Shown here: piece after piece, positions 1 to 7,925 of the stretch
Layout: the number at the start of each line of letters is the position of its first letter
How positions within the stretch are numbered: position 1 is the first letter of the stretch
Assembly (NCBI GenBank): GCA_910578785.1
Contig: CAJTSJ010000008.1
Span: 1-64,000, forward strand
DNA: 64,000 nt
Origin: an uncultured Muribaculum sp.
Lineage (GTDB): Bacteria > Bacteroidota > Bacteroidia > Bacteroidales > Muribaculaceae
Direction of reading: 5' to 3'
Position numbers and translations under genes: made by a program
The notes under the pieces: model-generated
What the model was told of the DNA's origin: nothing
Databases searched by the model: none
Seen by the model: only the letters and a program-made list of their open reading frames with translations

Positions 1-511
1 CGTCCATTGTAACAGCCATATCGGAACCGACACCGCCGCTTTCGCGTATTTTCATACCCGGAGCTTTTGCGAGGGCCTCACTCAATGTTTTGGTGGTGTT
101 CACGAATTCCTGAGTGTTTACAGCAGTAGCATTAAAAGCCGAATTCCTGACATGACTAAGGGCGTTGCCTGTCACGACCACCTCTGACAATTCATTTGAC
201 GGACTGAGACTGACATCAAGCATTAATCGTTGACCGGCTTTTATCTCTACCGGGACCTCCTTCGAAACGAAACCAACGGACGAGCACACAATGACATAAT
301 TCCCTTCGGGCGCACTTAAAGCATAACTGCCACTTATATCAGTAGTGACGGCAGATGAAGTTCCCTTAAGAAACACACAGGCATAATCAACCGGCTCTCC
401 GCCGGGCGTCATGAGACTACCCAAAATCACTCCGTTCCGATTACTTTCGGCAAAAAGCGTAATGGCCAGCGACATCATTAAGATTAAAATTGTTGTTCGC
501 AGATGAAGCAT
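1..511 (-). CDS. TonB-dependent outer-membrane receptor, N-terminal part (cut by window edge)
   Basis: The reverse frame from the ATG at 511 stays open to the window edge, giving about 170 residues of the N-terminus. It starts with a hydrophobic signal peptide, followed by a carboxypeptidase-regulatory-like beta-sandwich (about residues 25-105, with the GxxPVDYACVFLKGT and TDISGSYAL stretches). The beginning of a TonB plug follows (ELSEVVVTGN, then TLSEALAKAPGMKIRESGG). The plug sequence resembles the iron/heme/siderophore or cobalamin type more than a SusC protein, but the barrel is outside the window and the substrate cannot be read. The gene is divergent from the hemerythrin-LuxR regulator, with a promoter and a palindrome in the shared gap. 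Confidence 0.85.
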   Translation of the reverse strand, partial: MLHLRTTILILMMSLAITLFAESNRNGVILGSLMTPGGEPVDYACVFLKGTSSAVTTDISGSYALSAPEGNYVIVCSSVGFVSKEVPVEIKAGQRLMLDVSLSPSNELSEVVVTGNALSHVRNSAFNATAVNTQEFVNTTKTLSEALAKAPGMKIRESGGVGSDMAVTMD

Positions 512-533
512 TATATAATAATTTTTTCGACTG

Positions 534-564
534 CAAAATTAGAGAGCCCACCGACTGCATTCAA
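534..564 (-). promoter_or_regulatory. Bacteroidota-type promoter for the TonB receptor
   Basis: On the minus strand TTG (562-564) is followed after 20 nt by TAATTTTG (534-541), matching the Bacteroidota -33/-7 pattern TTG-N20-TAnnTTTG. Transcription would start about 15-20 nt upstream of the receptor ATG at 511. The -33 element lies inside the left arm of the palindrome at 558-579. Confidence 0.6.
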
Positions 565-579
565 TACCATAATTGAATG
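558..579. promoter_or_regulatory. Palindromic operator candidate (8-6-8)
   Basis: CATTCAAT at 558-565 and ATTGAATG at 572-579 are perfect inverted arms around a 6-nt spacer. The left arm covers the -33 element of the receptor promoter, a position typical for a repressor or a dimeric HTH regulator. It lies about 100 nt upstream of the divergent regulator's promoter. Which protein binds it is not shown; the adjacent LuxR-type regulator is the obvious candidate. Confidence 0.5.
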
Positions 580-654
580 ATATTTTACTCCGCCATACCC
601 GTTTAAGAGTACAACAAAAGCATGTGACCTCAAAAAAATCACTAATTTATAGTA

Positions 655-685
655 TTGGGGGTTATTTCACATACCGCTAACTTTG
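655..685 (+). promoter_or_regulatory. Bacteroidota-type promoter for the hemerythrin-LuxR gene
   Basis: TTG at 655-657, a 20-nt spacer and TAACTTTG at 678-685 fit the TTG-N20-TAnnTTTG pattern. The predicted transcription start near 692 lies before the ATG at 715 and after an out-of-frame ATG at 687, which supports the 715 start. Confidence 0.6.
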
Positions 686-714
686 CATGGGTAAAAACAG
701 CCCTTTAAAACGAC

Positions 715-1674
715 ATGATAGACAAGCACAAAGGTTATCTGCCTTCAAACACGATGAGGGATCTGATCAAAGACAACGCCCTGCTGTTGCCGGCAATAAG
801 CAGGTTCAACATAGCTTTCGGATTTGGCGACAGCCCGATAGGACGGGTATGCCAGAACAACAACGTGGACACCATGACTTTCATCTGTGTCTGTAACCTT
901 CTGAGCGGATACAGATTTGACTGTTCTGTAATCTCGCTTCAGTCTTTAATGGACTATCTCAAGCGCGCCCATACATCATTTCTTGACGTGGCATTGCCCA
1001 AAATAAGACATCACCTGATTGAGTCGATCAACTATTCCGAATCCAACGAAGTGTCGTTGCTGCTCATAAAATTCTATGACGACTACGTGACCGAAGTAAA
1101 ACGCCACATGGAACATGAAGACAACATAATATTCAAATATGTCGAAGGACTCCTCAAAAACGTAATTGATGAAGATTTCAGTATCAACAAATTCTCAGTC
1201 AACCATAGCAACATGGCCGCCAAACTCAACGAACTCAAGGACATATTCATCTATCACTATAAACAGAAAGAGAATTCCCGTCTTAGCGCGACCCTGTTTG
1301 ATATAATTACCTGCGGACGTGACCTGATGTCGCACTTCGAAGTGGAAAACAAGCTGTTTATTCCTGCCGTTGAGAAACTTGAAAACAATCTACGGTCTAT
1401 TTTATTCACGAATCCTATCGGCGACCAAGCCGATGTAGACGAGGATGAGAACCCATTGAATGTATTAAGCGAACGGGAAAAGGATATTATAAAGGGAGTG
1501 GCGCAGGGAATGGCAAACAAAGAGATTGCCGATGAACTATGCATATCAATACATACAGTGGCTACGCACCGACGAAACATAAGCTCAAAATTAGGCATAC
1601 ACTCATCGGCAGGATTAATAATCTTCGCTATAATCAACCATCTGGTCGACATCAACGAAGTAAAACCCATATAA
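715..1674 (+). CDS. ScdA_N-like / hemerythrin / LuxR-type HTH regulator
   Basis: A 319-residue cytoplasmic protein with three parts. Residues 14-65 resemble the ScdA/RIC N-terminal region (a helical segment with Cys46, Cys58 and Cys60). Residues 80-225 are a hemerythrin-like four-helix bundle. All expected diiron ligands are visible: His86, His131-x3-Glu135, His164 and His207-x3-Glu211. Residues 248-310 form a LuxR/FixJ-type HTH (LSEREKDIIKG, NKEIADELCISIHTVATHRR). RIC proteins such as ScdA and YtfE repair iron-sulfur centres after nitrosative or oxidative stress, and hemerythrins bind O2 or NO. I infer a one-component redox, O2 or NO sensing regulator. It is divergent from a TonB receptor and faces a rubredoxin gene across a shared terminator. 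The effector and targets are unknown. Confidence 0.85.
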   Translation: MIDKHKGYLPSNTMRDLIKDNALLLPAISRFNIAFGFGDSPIGRVCQNNNVDTMTFICVCNLLSGYRFDCSVISLQSLMDYLKRAHTSFLDVALPKIRHHLIESINYSESNEVSLLLIKFYDDYVTEVKRHMEHEDNIIFKYVEGLLKNVIDEDFSINKFSVNHSNMAAKLNELKDIFIYHYKQKENSRLSATLFDIITCGRDLMSHFEVENKLFIPAVEKLENNLRSILFTNPIGDQADVDEDENPLNVLSEREKDIIKGVAQGMANKEIADELCISIHTVATHRRNISSKLGIHSSAGLIIFAIINHLVDINEVKPI

Positions 1675-1695
1675 CTACACGACAATCTATTACAA

Positions 1696-1733
1696 AAAAC
1701 ATAGCCCCGCGACGTAATGCAGGGCTATGTTTA
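1696..1733. terminator. Bidirectional intrinsic terminator
   Basis: AAACATAGCCC (1697-1707) pairs with GGGCTATGTTT (1722-1732) around a 14-nt loop. A-rich sequence on the left gives a U tract for the minus-strand rubredoxin transcript. The hairpin sits between the convergent regulator and rubredoxin genes, so it can end both. Confidence 0.65.
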
Positions 1734-1754
1734 CTGAATATTTGAGAAATCGCG

Positions 1755-1916
1755 TTACTCTACAGGAGCAAACTGGTCTTTGCCGACTCCGCAAATAGGG
1801 CATACCCAATCATCGGGTAAATCGGCAAACGCCGTTCCGGGTTCTATACCGTTTTCAGGATCTCCAACAGCGGGGTCATAAACCCAATCGCAGACTTCGC
1901 ATACGTATTTTTCCAT
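1755..1916 (-). CDS. Rubredoxin
   Basis: A 53-residue protein with the rubredoxin pattern: Cys6-x2-Cys9 in YVCEVCDWVYDP, the G-x-PGT-x-F-x-DLPDDW segment, and Cys39-x2-Cys42 in WVCPICGVGKDQF. The four cysteines bind a single iron that carries one electron in the cytoplasm. In anaerobes rubredoxins feed electrons to rubrerythrin, flavodiiron proteins or superoxide reductase in oxygen and NO detoxification. Length and motif spacing are normal for the family. The gene stands alone, convergent with the hemerythrin-LuxR regulator, which fits a shared theme of iron and oxygen handling, though that link is inference. I see no convincing TAnnTTTG box directly upstream. Confidence 0.95.
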   Translation of the reverse strand: MEKYVCEVCDWVYDPAVGDPENGIEPGTAFADLPDDWVCPICGVGKDQFAPVE

Positions 1917-2109
1917 AATTACTCGTTTTTTGTTTATGTTAATTAAGGCGGCAAAACAACCTGAGCCGCAATAGTTATTTCTTTAACGCAATTGAGGCCT
2001 ACTATGTTCACGTTTACAGCATCCGAGATTAACCATCCCCATACCAATCTATATATCAGCACATTATGCTTTACCCTCAATTAAATTATGTAATATGGCC
2101 GAAATTTAG

Positions 2110-2117
2110 TATTTTTG
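2110..2117 (+). promoter_or_regulatory. -7 box (TATTTTTG) upstream of dnaN
   Basis: TATTTTTG at 2110-2117 matches TAnnTTTG and gives a leader of about 55 nt before the dnaN ATG at 2180. No clear TTG is seen at the -33 distance. Apart from this, the 263-nt gap from 1917 to 2179 shows only a short GCGGC/GCCGC inverted repeat at 1948-1969. Confidence 0.4.
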
Positions 2118-2179
2118 TAAGTTAAAATCCCCCGAGGATTAGACCGACCATAGAAATTACAACAAAAATATCATACACT

Positions 2180-3310
2180 ATGAAGTTTAACGTCTCAAGC
2201 AAGACCCTATACAGCTATGTATCGGCTGTCAGCAAAGTGATTAATTCAAAGAATGCGTTGACAATCCTCAACAATTTCCTGTTTGAGCTGAAAGACAATC
2301 AGCTCATAATCACGGCATCGGACCTCGAAAACACACTTGTGGCACATGTCGAAGTATTTGATGCCGAGGGCGAAGGCCGTTTCTGCGTCGATGCCCGCCG
2401 CATAGTGGACCTGCTCAAGGAGATGCCAGACCAGGGTGTGACATTCGACATCAACGACGACAATCTCTCGGTAGAAATCACATATTCAAGCGGTAACTAC
2501 AGCTTCATCGCCATCAACGGAAATGAATACCCCTCGAACGAAGCCACCGAAAATCCCGAAGGCGTGTTCACCTTCACATGCCCGACAGAGCAGGTGCTCA
2601 AAGGTATCGACAACACACTGTTTGCCGTCGGCAACGACGACCTGCGTCCGCAGATGATGGGTATACTCTGGGACATAAAGCCGGACGCCATCACTTTCGT
2701 GGCCACAGACACCCGCAAGCTCGTCAAATACCGCAATGCGCTTTCGGCACCCGGCCAGGAGGGTTCTTTCATACTCCCCGTCAAGCCGGCCACCGTGGTA
2801 AAGAACGTATTTGCAAAAGAGGAGCAAATCAAGATTACGGTAGAACCCAAAAGCGTTACTTTTGAAAGCCCGGCCTACAAGTTCAACTGCCGCTTCATCA
2901 AAGGTTCGTTCCCCGACTACAACCGCGTTATTCCTACCAACAACCCGTATGTGCTCACGATTGACCGCCAGTCGTTTCTCAACGCGGTGCGCCGCGTAGG
3001 CGTGTTCGTCGACCAAGGCCACGGACTCGTAAAATTCAAGATTCAGCCCGAAAAGCTCGTCATGAAAGCCACCGACAACAACTTCTGCACCTCGGCGCGC
3101 GAAGAAGTGGCCTGCGACTTCACCGGCAACGAGATGGTAATCGGATTCAGCGCACCGTATCTGATTGAAATATCAAACACCATATCGACCACCGACCTCG
3201 TCATAAAGCTGTCCGACCCGAGCCGTCCGGGAGTGTTCCTGCCCTCCGAAAACGATGCTGACAGCGAACTGCTCATGCTCCTCATGCCTATGACGGTAAC
3301 CGACTTCTAA
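2180..3310 (+). CDS. dnaN: DNA polymerase III beta subunit (sliding clamp)
   Basis: 376 residues, the usual length for the beta clamp, made of three similar clamp domains (about 1-120, 130-245 and 250-376). It starts MKFNVSSKTLYSYVSAV, and the C-terminus carries the conserved hydrophobic LMLLMPMTV strand. The dimer encircles DNA and tethers the replicative polymerase and other partners. The gene begins a plus-strand run, and its neighbour 29 nt downstream encodes a DnaQ-like exonuclease. Here dnaN is not next to dnaA, recF or gyrB, which agrees with the scattered arrangement known in Bacteroidetes. Confidence 0.97.
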   Translation: MKFNVSSKTLYSYVSAVSKVINSKNALTILNNFLFELKDNQLIITASDLENTLVAHVEVFDAEGEGRFCVDARRIVDLLKEMPDQGVTFDINDDNLSVEITYSSGNYSFIAINGNEYPSNEATENPEGVFTFTCPTEQVLKGIDNTLFAVGNDDLRPQMMGILWDIKPDAITFVATDTRKLVKYRNALSAPGQEGSFILPVKPATVVKNVFAKEEQIKITVEPKSVTFESPAYKFNCRFIKGSFPDYNRVIPTNNPYVLTIDRQSFLNAVRRVGVFVDQGHGLVKFKIQPEKLVMKATDNNFCTSAREEVACDFTGNEMVIGFSAPYLIEISNTISTTDLVIKLSDPSRPGVFLPSENDADSELLMLLMPMTVTDF

Positions 3311-3339
3311 ATATCGCACTTTAACGATAACAGACTCAA

Positions 3340-4101
3340 ATGGAATTATCCCTCAAGAAACCCATCATATTTTTCGACCTCGAAACCACAGGCACCAACA
3401 TACTGTCTGACCGAATCGTCGAGATATCCTACATCAAAGTGATGCCATCCGGAGCAGAGACCGAGCGCACTCTCAGAGTGAATCCCGGCATGCCCATTCC
3501 GGCCGAGGCCACTGCAATCCACCATATCACCGACGACGATGTGAAGGACAAACCGACATTCCGACAGGTGGCACAGGAGCTTGCCAACGAATTCCAGGGA
3601 GCCGACCTTGCCGGATTCAACTCCAACCGCTTCGACATACCCATGCTGATGGAAGAGTTTATCCGCGCCGGTGTCAGCATCGACCTGTCGCGACACAAAT
3701 TTGTCGACGTGCAGACAATATTCCACAAGATGGAACAGCGCACCCTGATTGCCGCATACAAATTTTATTGCGGCAAAGACCTTACCGAAGCCCATTCGGC
3801 CAATGCCGACACCCGGGCCACATACGAGGTGCTGAAAGCACAGCTCGACCACTACCCCACGCTCAAGAACGACATAGAATATCTGTCGGAATTCTCGTCG
3901 CAGAACAAGAATGTAGACCTAATGGGCCGAATCATCTACAACGCCGACCACAAGGAAGTGTTTAACTTCGGAAAGTACAAAGGCCAGCTCGTAGAAGACG
4001 TGTTCCGACGCGACCTGGGCTACTACTCCTGGATGATGCAGGGCGAATTCCCGGCGAACACCAAGCAGGTGATAACCAATATAAAACTCCGTCTGAAGTA
4101 A
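3340..4101 (+). CDS. DnaQ-like 3'-5' exonuclease
   Basis: 253 residues of the DEDD exonuclease superfamily. Exo I is FFDLETTG with Asp13 and Glu15. Exo II is in AGFNSNRFDIPML near residue 95, and Exo III is HSANADTRATYEVL near residue 150. These residues bind the two catalytic metals. The C-terminal part (about residues 185-253) carries an FNFGKYKGQ motif followed by a Trp-containing helix, an add-on seen in exonucleases of this subfamily and resembling the DUF3820 motif. The gene follows the sliding clamp by 29 nt, probably in one transcript. A proofreading epsilon-like role is likely, but a separate repair exonuclease is possible. Confidence 0.88.
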   Translation: MELSLKKPIIFFDLETTGTNILSDRIVEISYIKVMPSGAETERTLRVNPGMPIPAEATAIHHITDDDVKDKPTFRQVAQELANEFQGADLAGFNSNRFDIPMLMEEFIRAGVSIDLSRHKFVDVQTIFHKMEQRTLIAAYKFYCGKDLTEAHSANADTRATYEVLKAQLDHYPTLKNDIEYLSEFSSQNKNVDLMGRIIYNADHKEVFNFGKYKGQLVEDVFRRDLGYYSWMMQGEFPANTKQVITNIKLRLK

Positions 4102-4113
4102 CCGCTGCATACG

Positions 4114-5310
4114 ATGCTCAAAGGCAAACATATAATTCTCGGAATCTCAGGCGGCATAGCCGCATATAAATCTGTGATGTTGCTCCGTCTGCTGATTAAA
4201 GCAGGGGCGGAGGTCCAGGTAGTAATCACACCATCCGGCAAAGAATTCATTACCCCCGTAACCTTGTCGGCATTAAGCGGCAAGCCCGTGGTCAGCGAAT
4301 TTTTCACTGCCAACACAGGCGAATGGCACAGCCACGTCGACCTCGGACTATGGGCCGACGCCATGGTGATAGCTCCGGCCACGGCCAACACCATCGCCAA
4401 GATGGCCAACGGGGTAGCCGACAACATGCTCGTCACCACATACCTTTCGGCCAAAGCGCCGGTGTTCGTGGCTCCGGCCATGGACCTCGACATGATGGCG
4501 CACCCTTCGACCAAGCGCAACATCGAACTGCTCCGCTCATACGGAAACCATATCATAGAGCCGGCCGAAGGTGAACTTGCCAGCCATCTTGTAGGCAAAG
4601 GCCGTATGGAAGAGCCGGAGAACATCGTCAAGGTTCTTGACGGCTTCTTTGACCGCAAAGAGGATCTTGCAGGCAAAAAGGTCCTAATAACCGCCGGACC
4701 GACCTATGAAAAGATTGATCCCGTCCGGTTCATAGGCAATTACAGCACAGGCAAGATGGGATATGCCCTGGCCCGCGAAGCCGCCGGAAGGGGTGCGGAA
4801 GTAACGCTGGTAAGCGGACCGGTGAGCCTTACGATAAACCATCCGTCCATAAATGTGAGGCACGTTGAATCGGCCAAAGAGATGCTTGCCGAATGCGAAA
4901 GCCATTTCCCCGAAAGCGACATAGCCATAATGTGCGCCGCCGTGGCCGACTATGCCCCGGCTCATCCTGTCGACAAGAAAATCAAGCGCGAGGGTTCAGA
5001 TGCCCCCGTAATCGAGCTGGTGAAGAACCCCGACATAGCCCGCACCCTCGGATTGTCGAAGCGCGACGGGCAGATTCTTGTCGGCTTCGCGCTCGAAACC
5101 GACAACGAATCAATCAACGCACAGGCCAAGCTGAAGTCCAAGAATCTCGACATGATAGTCCTGAACTCGCTCCGCGACAAAGGCGCCGGATTCGGAACCG
5201 ACACCAACAAAGTGACCATCTACATGGCCGACGGACGTGAACTACGGTTCGACACGAAGTCAAAGGACGACGTTGCAGGCGACATAATAGACACCATAGC
5301 AAGCTTATGA
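4114..5310 (+). CDS. coaBC: Bifunctional phosphopantothenoylcysteine decarboxylase / phosphopantothenate-cysteine ligase
   Basis: 398 residues with both halves of CoaBC. The N-terminal flavoprotein CoaC (about 1-185) has ILGISGGIAAYKS, the catalytic-His region EWHSHVDLG, and APATANTIAKMANG. It also has the Bacteroidetes-style PAMDLDMMAHP in place of PxMNxxM. The C-terminal CoaB (about 190-398) shows AGPTYEKIDPVRFIGNYSTGKMG and the DKKIKREG lysine motif. The protein ligates cysteine to 4'-phosphopantothenate and decarboxylates the product, two steps of coenzyme A synthesis. Its stop overlaps the start of the DUF4835 gene (ATGA). Confidence 0.96.
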   Translation: MLKGKHIILGISGGIAAYKSVMLLRLLIKAGAEVQVVITPSGKEFITPVTLSALSGKPVVSEFFTANTGEWHSHVDLGLWADAMVIAPATANTIAKMANGVADNMLVTTYLSAKAPVFVAPAMDLDMMAHPSTKRNIELLRSYGNHIIEPAEGELASHLVGKGRMEEPENIVKVLDGFFDRKEDLAGKKVLITAGPTYEKIDPVRFIGNYSTGKMGYALAREAAGRGAEVTLVSGPVSLTINHPSINVRHVESAKEMLAECESHFPESDIAIMCAAVADYAPAHPVDKKIKREGSDAPVIELVKNPDIARTLGLSKRDGQILVGFALETDNESINAQAKLKSKNLDMIVLNSLRDKGAGFGTDTNKVTIYMADGRELRFDTKSKDDVAGDIIDTIASL

Positions 5311-6218
5311 CCATACACCGCCTTATCTTAATTTTTGCCGTAATCGCGGCCTGCGTTCCTTTTGCCCGGACTCAGGAGCTGAACTGCCAGGTACAGCTCG
5401 ACTATTCACAGGTTCAAGGGACCAACACCTCCGTGTTCTCCACTTTGGAGAACGCCATATCGGAGTATATCAACACACGCAAATGGACCAACGCACAGAT
5501 TGCCCCTAACGAAAAAATAGATTGCCGGATGTTCTTCACCATAAAGTCCTACGAAGACCAGAAGATGACCGGCGAACTCCAGGTGCAGTCGTCGCGTCCG
5601 GTCTACAACAGCACGTACACCACGACATTGCTTAATTTCAAGGACACGAAAGTCGAATTCGAGTACAGCGAAGGCCAGCCGTTGATATTCTCTGAGAACT
5701 CGATGGAGAGCAATCTGACCGCCATAATCAACTTCTACGTCTACCTGATTCTCGGCATCGACTTCGACAGTTTCTCAGACCGCGGAGGCAACGTATTTTA
5801 CGATCAGGCCAAAAACGTGGTGCAGATGGCCCAGTCGTCAAACGAGAGCGGATGGAGAGCTTTCGAGGACAATAAGAACAGAAGCGCAGTGCTCAACGCC
5901 TATACCGAACCGGCGACCATACAATTCCGCGATATGATATACCAGTATCACCGCAACGGACTCGACGAAATGTCGATAAGTCCCGACAAGGGGCGTGCCG
6001 GCATCACAGCCTCGCTTGAGACCCTGGGCAAAATTGCCCAGGTGGCACCTATGTCAGTGACGTTGTCCATGTTCAAGGACGCCAAGCTCGACGAGCTGGT
6101 CAATGTCTACACCAAAGGGACCCAAGATGAAAGGAAACGCGTCTACGAACTTCTGTACTCAATATATCCTACCGAAACCACCCGCCTCGAAATGATAAAG
6201 AAAGGTGTTAACAAATGA
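5307..6218 (+). CDS. DUF4835 (PorD-like) secreted protein
   Basis: 303 residues with an N-terminal signal peptide (about 1-22, ending near ARTQ) and a mature part starting ELNCQVQLDYSQVQG, as in the DUF4835 family. Members in organisms with a type IX secretion system are called PorD, but the family is also widespread in Bacteroidetes lacking that system, so secretion function cannot be assumed. No catalytic motif is apparent; the protein is expected in the periplasm or at the outer membrane. It overlaps coaBC by 4 nt and precedes recN by 12 nt. This gene order is conserved in Bacteroidales to my knowledge. Confidence 0.85.
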   Translation: MTIHRLILIFAVIAACVPFARTQELNCQVQLDYSQVQGTNTSVFSTLENAISEYINTRKWTNAQIAPNEKIDCRMFFTIKSYEDQKMTGELQVQSSRPVYNSTYTTTLLNFKDTKVEFEYSEGQPLIFSENSMESNLTAIINFYVYLILGIDFDSFSDRGGNVFYDQAKNVVQMAQSSNESGWRAFEDNKNRSAVLNAYTEPATIQFRDMIYQYHRNGLDEMSISPDKGRAGITASLETLGKIAQVAPMSVTLSMFKDAKLDELVNVYTKGTQDERKRVYELLYSIYPTETTRLEMIKKGVNK

Positions 6219-6230
6219 CATTCCGCATAT

Positions 6231-7898
6231 ATGTTACGTACACTACACATATCAAACTATGCCCTCATCGACACGGTAGACATTGAATTCTGCGACGGAT
6301 TCAACATCATTACCGGCGAGACCGGAGCCGGTAAATCGATAATGCTCGGCGCACTGTCGCTGATTCTCGGCGGACGCGCCGATCTGAAAGCCGTCCGTGA
6401 CTCCGGACGCAAATCAGTCATCGAGGCGACATTTGAAGTAAGCGGCTACCCGAAGCTGAAGGAATACTGCCTGTCTAACGACATTGAGTGGGACGATTCG
6501 TCCTGCATTCTCCGACGCGAAATAGCTCCGGCGGGGCGTTCACGTGCGTTTATCAACGACTCTCCGGTGACTCTTGACCTGCTGTCGCACGTGGCGATGC
6601 AGCTTGTCGACATACACTCCCAACATCAGAACCAGCTGCTGACCTCGTCGGAATTTCAGTTGCAGATTCTCGACACTCTGGCATCCAACGCCGACCAGCT
6701 CAAAGATTACGGCAAGAAATACGCCCACTATCGTGCGGCTCTTAAACGCTACAACGACACCGTGAAGCAGATGAACGCCAACCGCGACGACGAGGACTTC
6801 ACCCGATTCCAGCTCGAACAGCTCGACGCGATGAAGCTTCAGGCCGGCGAACAGGAGCAACTCGAACACGACCGGGACATTCTGTCAAACATGACCGAAA
6901 TCAAAGCCACGCTCAACGGTGCACTCGACTCGCTGTACAACGGACAGAACAACGTCCTGTCGCTTCTTGGCGAGACGGAAGAGTATTGCGAGGCGCTCAG
7001 CCAGGTACTCGACGACTCCGACAATGTGCTCGAACGCATCAAGTCGGCAAGAATAGAGCTGCAGGACATCGCCGAAACTCTGTCGGCCTACGACAACGAC
7101 CTCTCGGCCGACCCCGACGAACTGGAAGCCGTCGAAGACCGTCTAAACAACATTTATTCGCTGCAACAGAAGCATCATGTCGATTCGGTCGAGAAACTGA
7201 TTGAGCTACGCGAATCGTTCCGCGAACGCCTCGATGCGCTTGAGAACAGCTCGTTCACCCTTGAAGAACTCGAGAAAGAGGTGCGCCGAACCAAAGCAGT
7301 GGCCAAAGGCGCGGCCCTCGAACTGTCGAAACGCCGCTCAGAAGCAGCAGCGCAGTTCGAACAACTGCTTCGCGAGACAGCCATGCCGCTTGGCATGAAG
7401 AATCTGCAGACCAAAGTAAAGATTACCCAGACTCCGATGACCCCGCAAGGCATCGACAATGTCGAATTTCTGTTCGCCTTCAACAAGAACCAACCCTTGC
7501 TACCCGTAGGAGGCACCGCTTCAGGAGGCGAAATATCCCGGCTTATGCTGTCAATAAAGTCCATAATTGCCAGCAAGATGCAGTTGCCGTCAATCATATT
7601 TGACGAGGTCGACACTGGAGTATCGGGCGACGTGGCCAACCGAATGGGACAGATGATGCTCGACATATCGTCAAACATACAGGTCATGGCCATAACCCAC
7701 CTTCCGCAAGTGGCCGCAAAAGGCGCGGCCCACTATAAGGTCTACAAAGAGGACGATGAGCATTCGACCCACACATATATACGTCGACTGACCGACAACG
7801 AACGCATCGACGAACTGGCCGTAATGTTAAGCGGGTCGAAGGTCGACGAGGCCGCCAGAGCCAACGCACGTTCGCTCCTCAAACACCAATCAAAATAA
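6231..7898 (+). CDS. recN: DNA repair protein RecN
   Basis: 555 residues, an SMC-like ABC ATPase. Walker A is GETGAGKS at residues 29-36. A long coiled-coil middle (about 150-390, many Glu/Leu/Gln heptads) is followed by the ABC signature GGEISRLMLSIK and Walker B IIFDEVDTGVSG. RecN acts on double-strand breaks, helping ends or sister chromatids stay together during recombination repair. It closes the coaBC-DUF4835-recN run and is followed after 27 nt by an rRNA methyltransferase gene. Confidence 0.97.
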   Translation: MLRTLHISNYALIDTVDIEFCDGFNIITGETGAGKSIMLGALSLILGGRADLKAVRDSGRKSVIEATFEVSGYPKLKEYCLSNDIEWDDSSCILRREIAPAGRSRAFINDSPVTLDLLSHVAMQLVDIHSQHQNQLLTSSEFQLQILDTLASNADQLKDYGKKYAHYRAALKRYNDTVKQMNANRDDEDFTRFQLEQLDAMKLQAGEQEQLEHDRDILSNMTEIKATLNGALDSLYNGQNNVLSLLGETEEYCEALSQVLDDSDNVLERIKSARIELQDIAETLSAYDNDLSADPDELEAVEDRLNNIYSLQQKHHVDSVEKLIELRESFRERLDALENSSFTLEELEKEVRRTKAVAKGAALELSKRRSEAAAQFEQLLRETAMPLGMKNLQTKVKITQTPMTPQGIDNVEFLFAFNKNQPLLPVGGTASGGEISRLMLSIKSIIASKMQLPSIIFDEVDTGVSGDVANRMGQMMLDISSNIQVMAITHLPQVAAKGAAHYKVYKEDDEHSTHTYIRRLTDNERIDELAVMLSGSKVDEAARANARSLLKHQSK

Positions 7899-7925
7899 AT
7901 TAAAATCGCACAAACCACATTCCAT

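Noticed and set aside
687..896. 69-codon frame starting just after the promoter
   Set aside because: Overlaps the hemerythrin-LuxR gene in another frame; its start is before or at the predicted transcription start and the peptide has no recognisable features.
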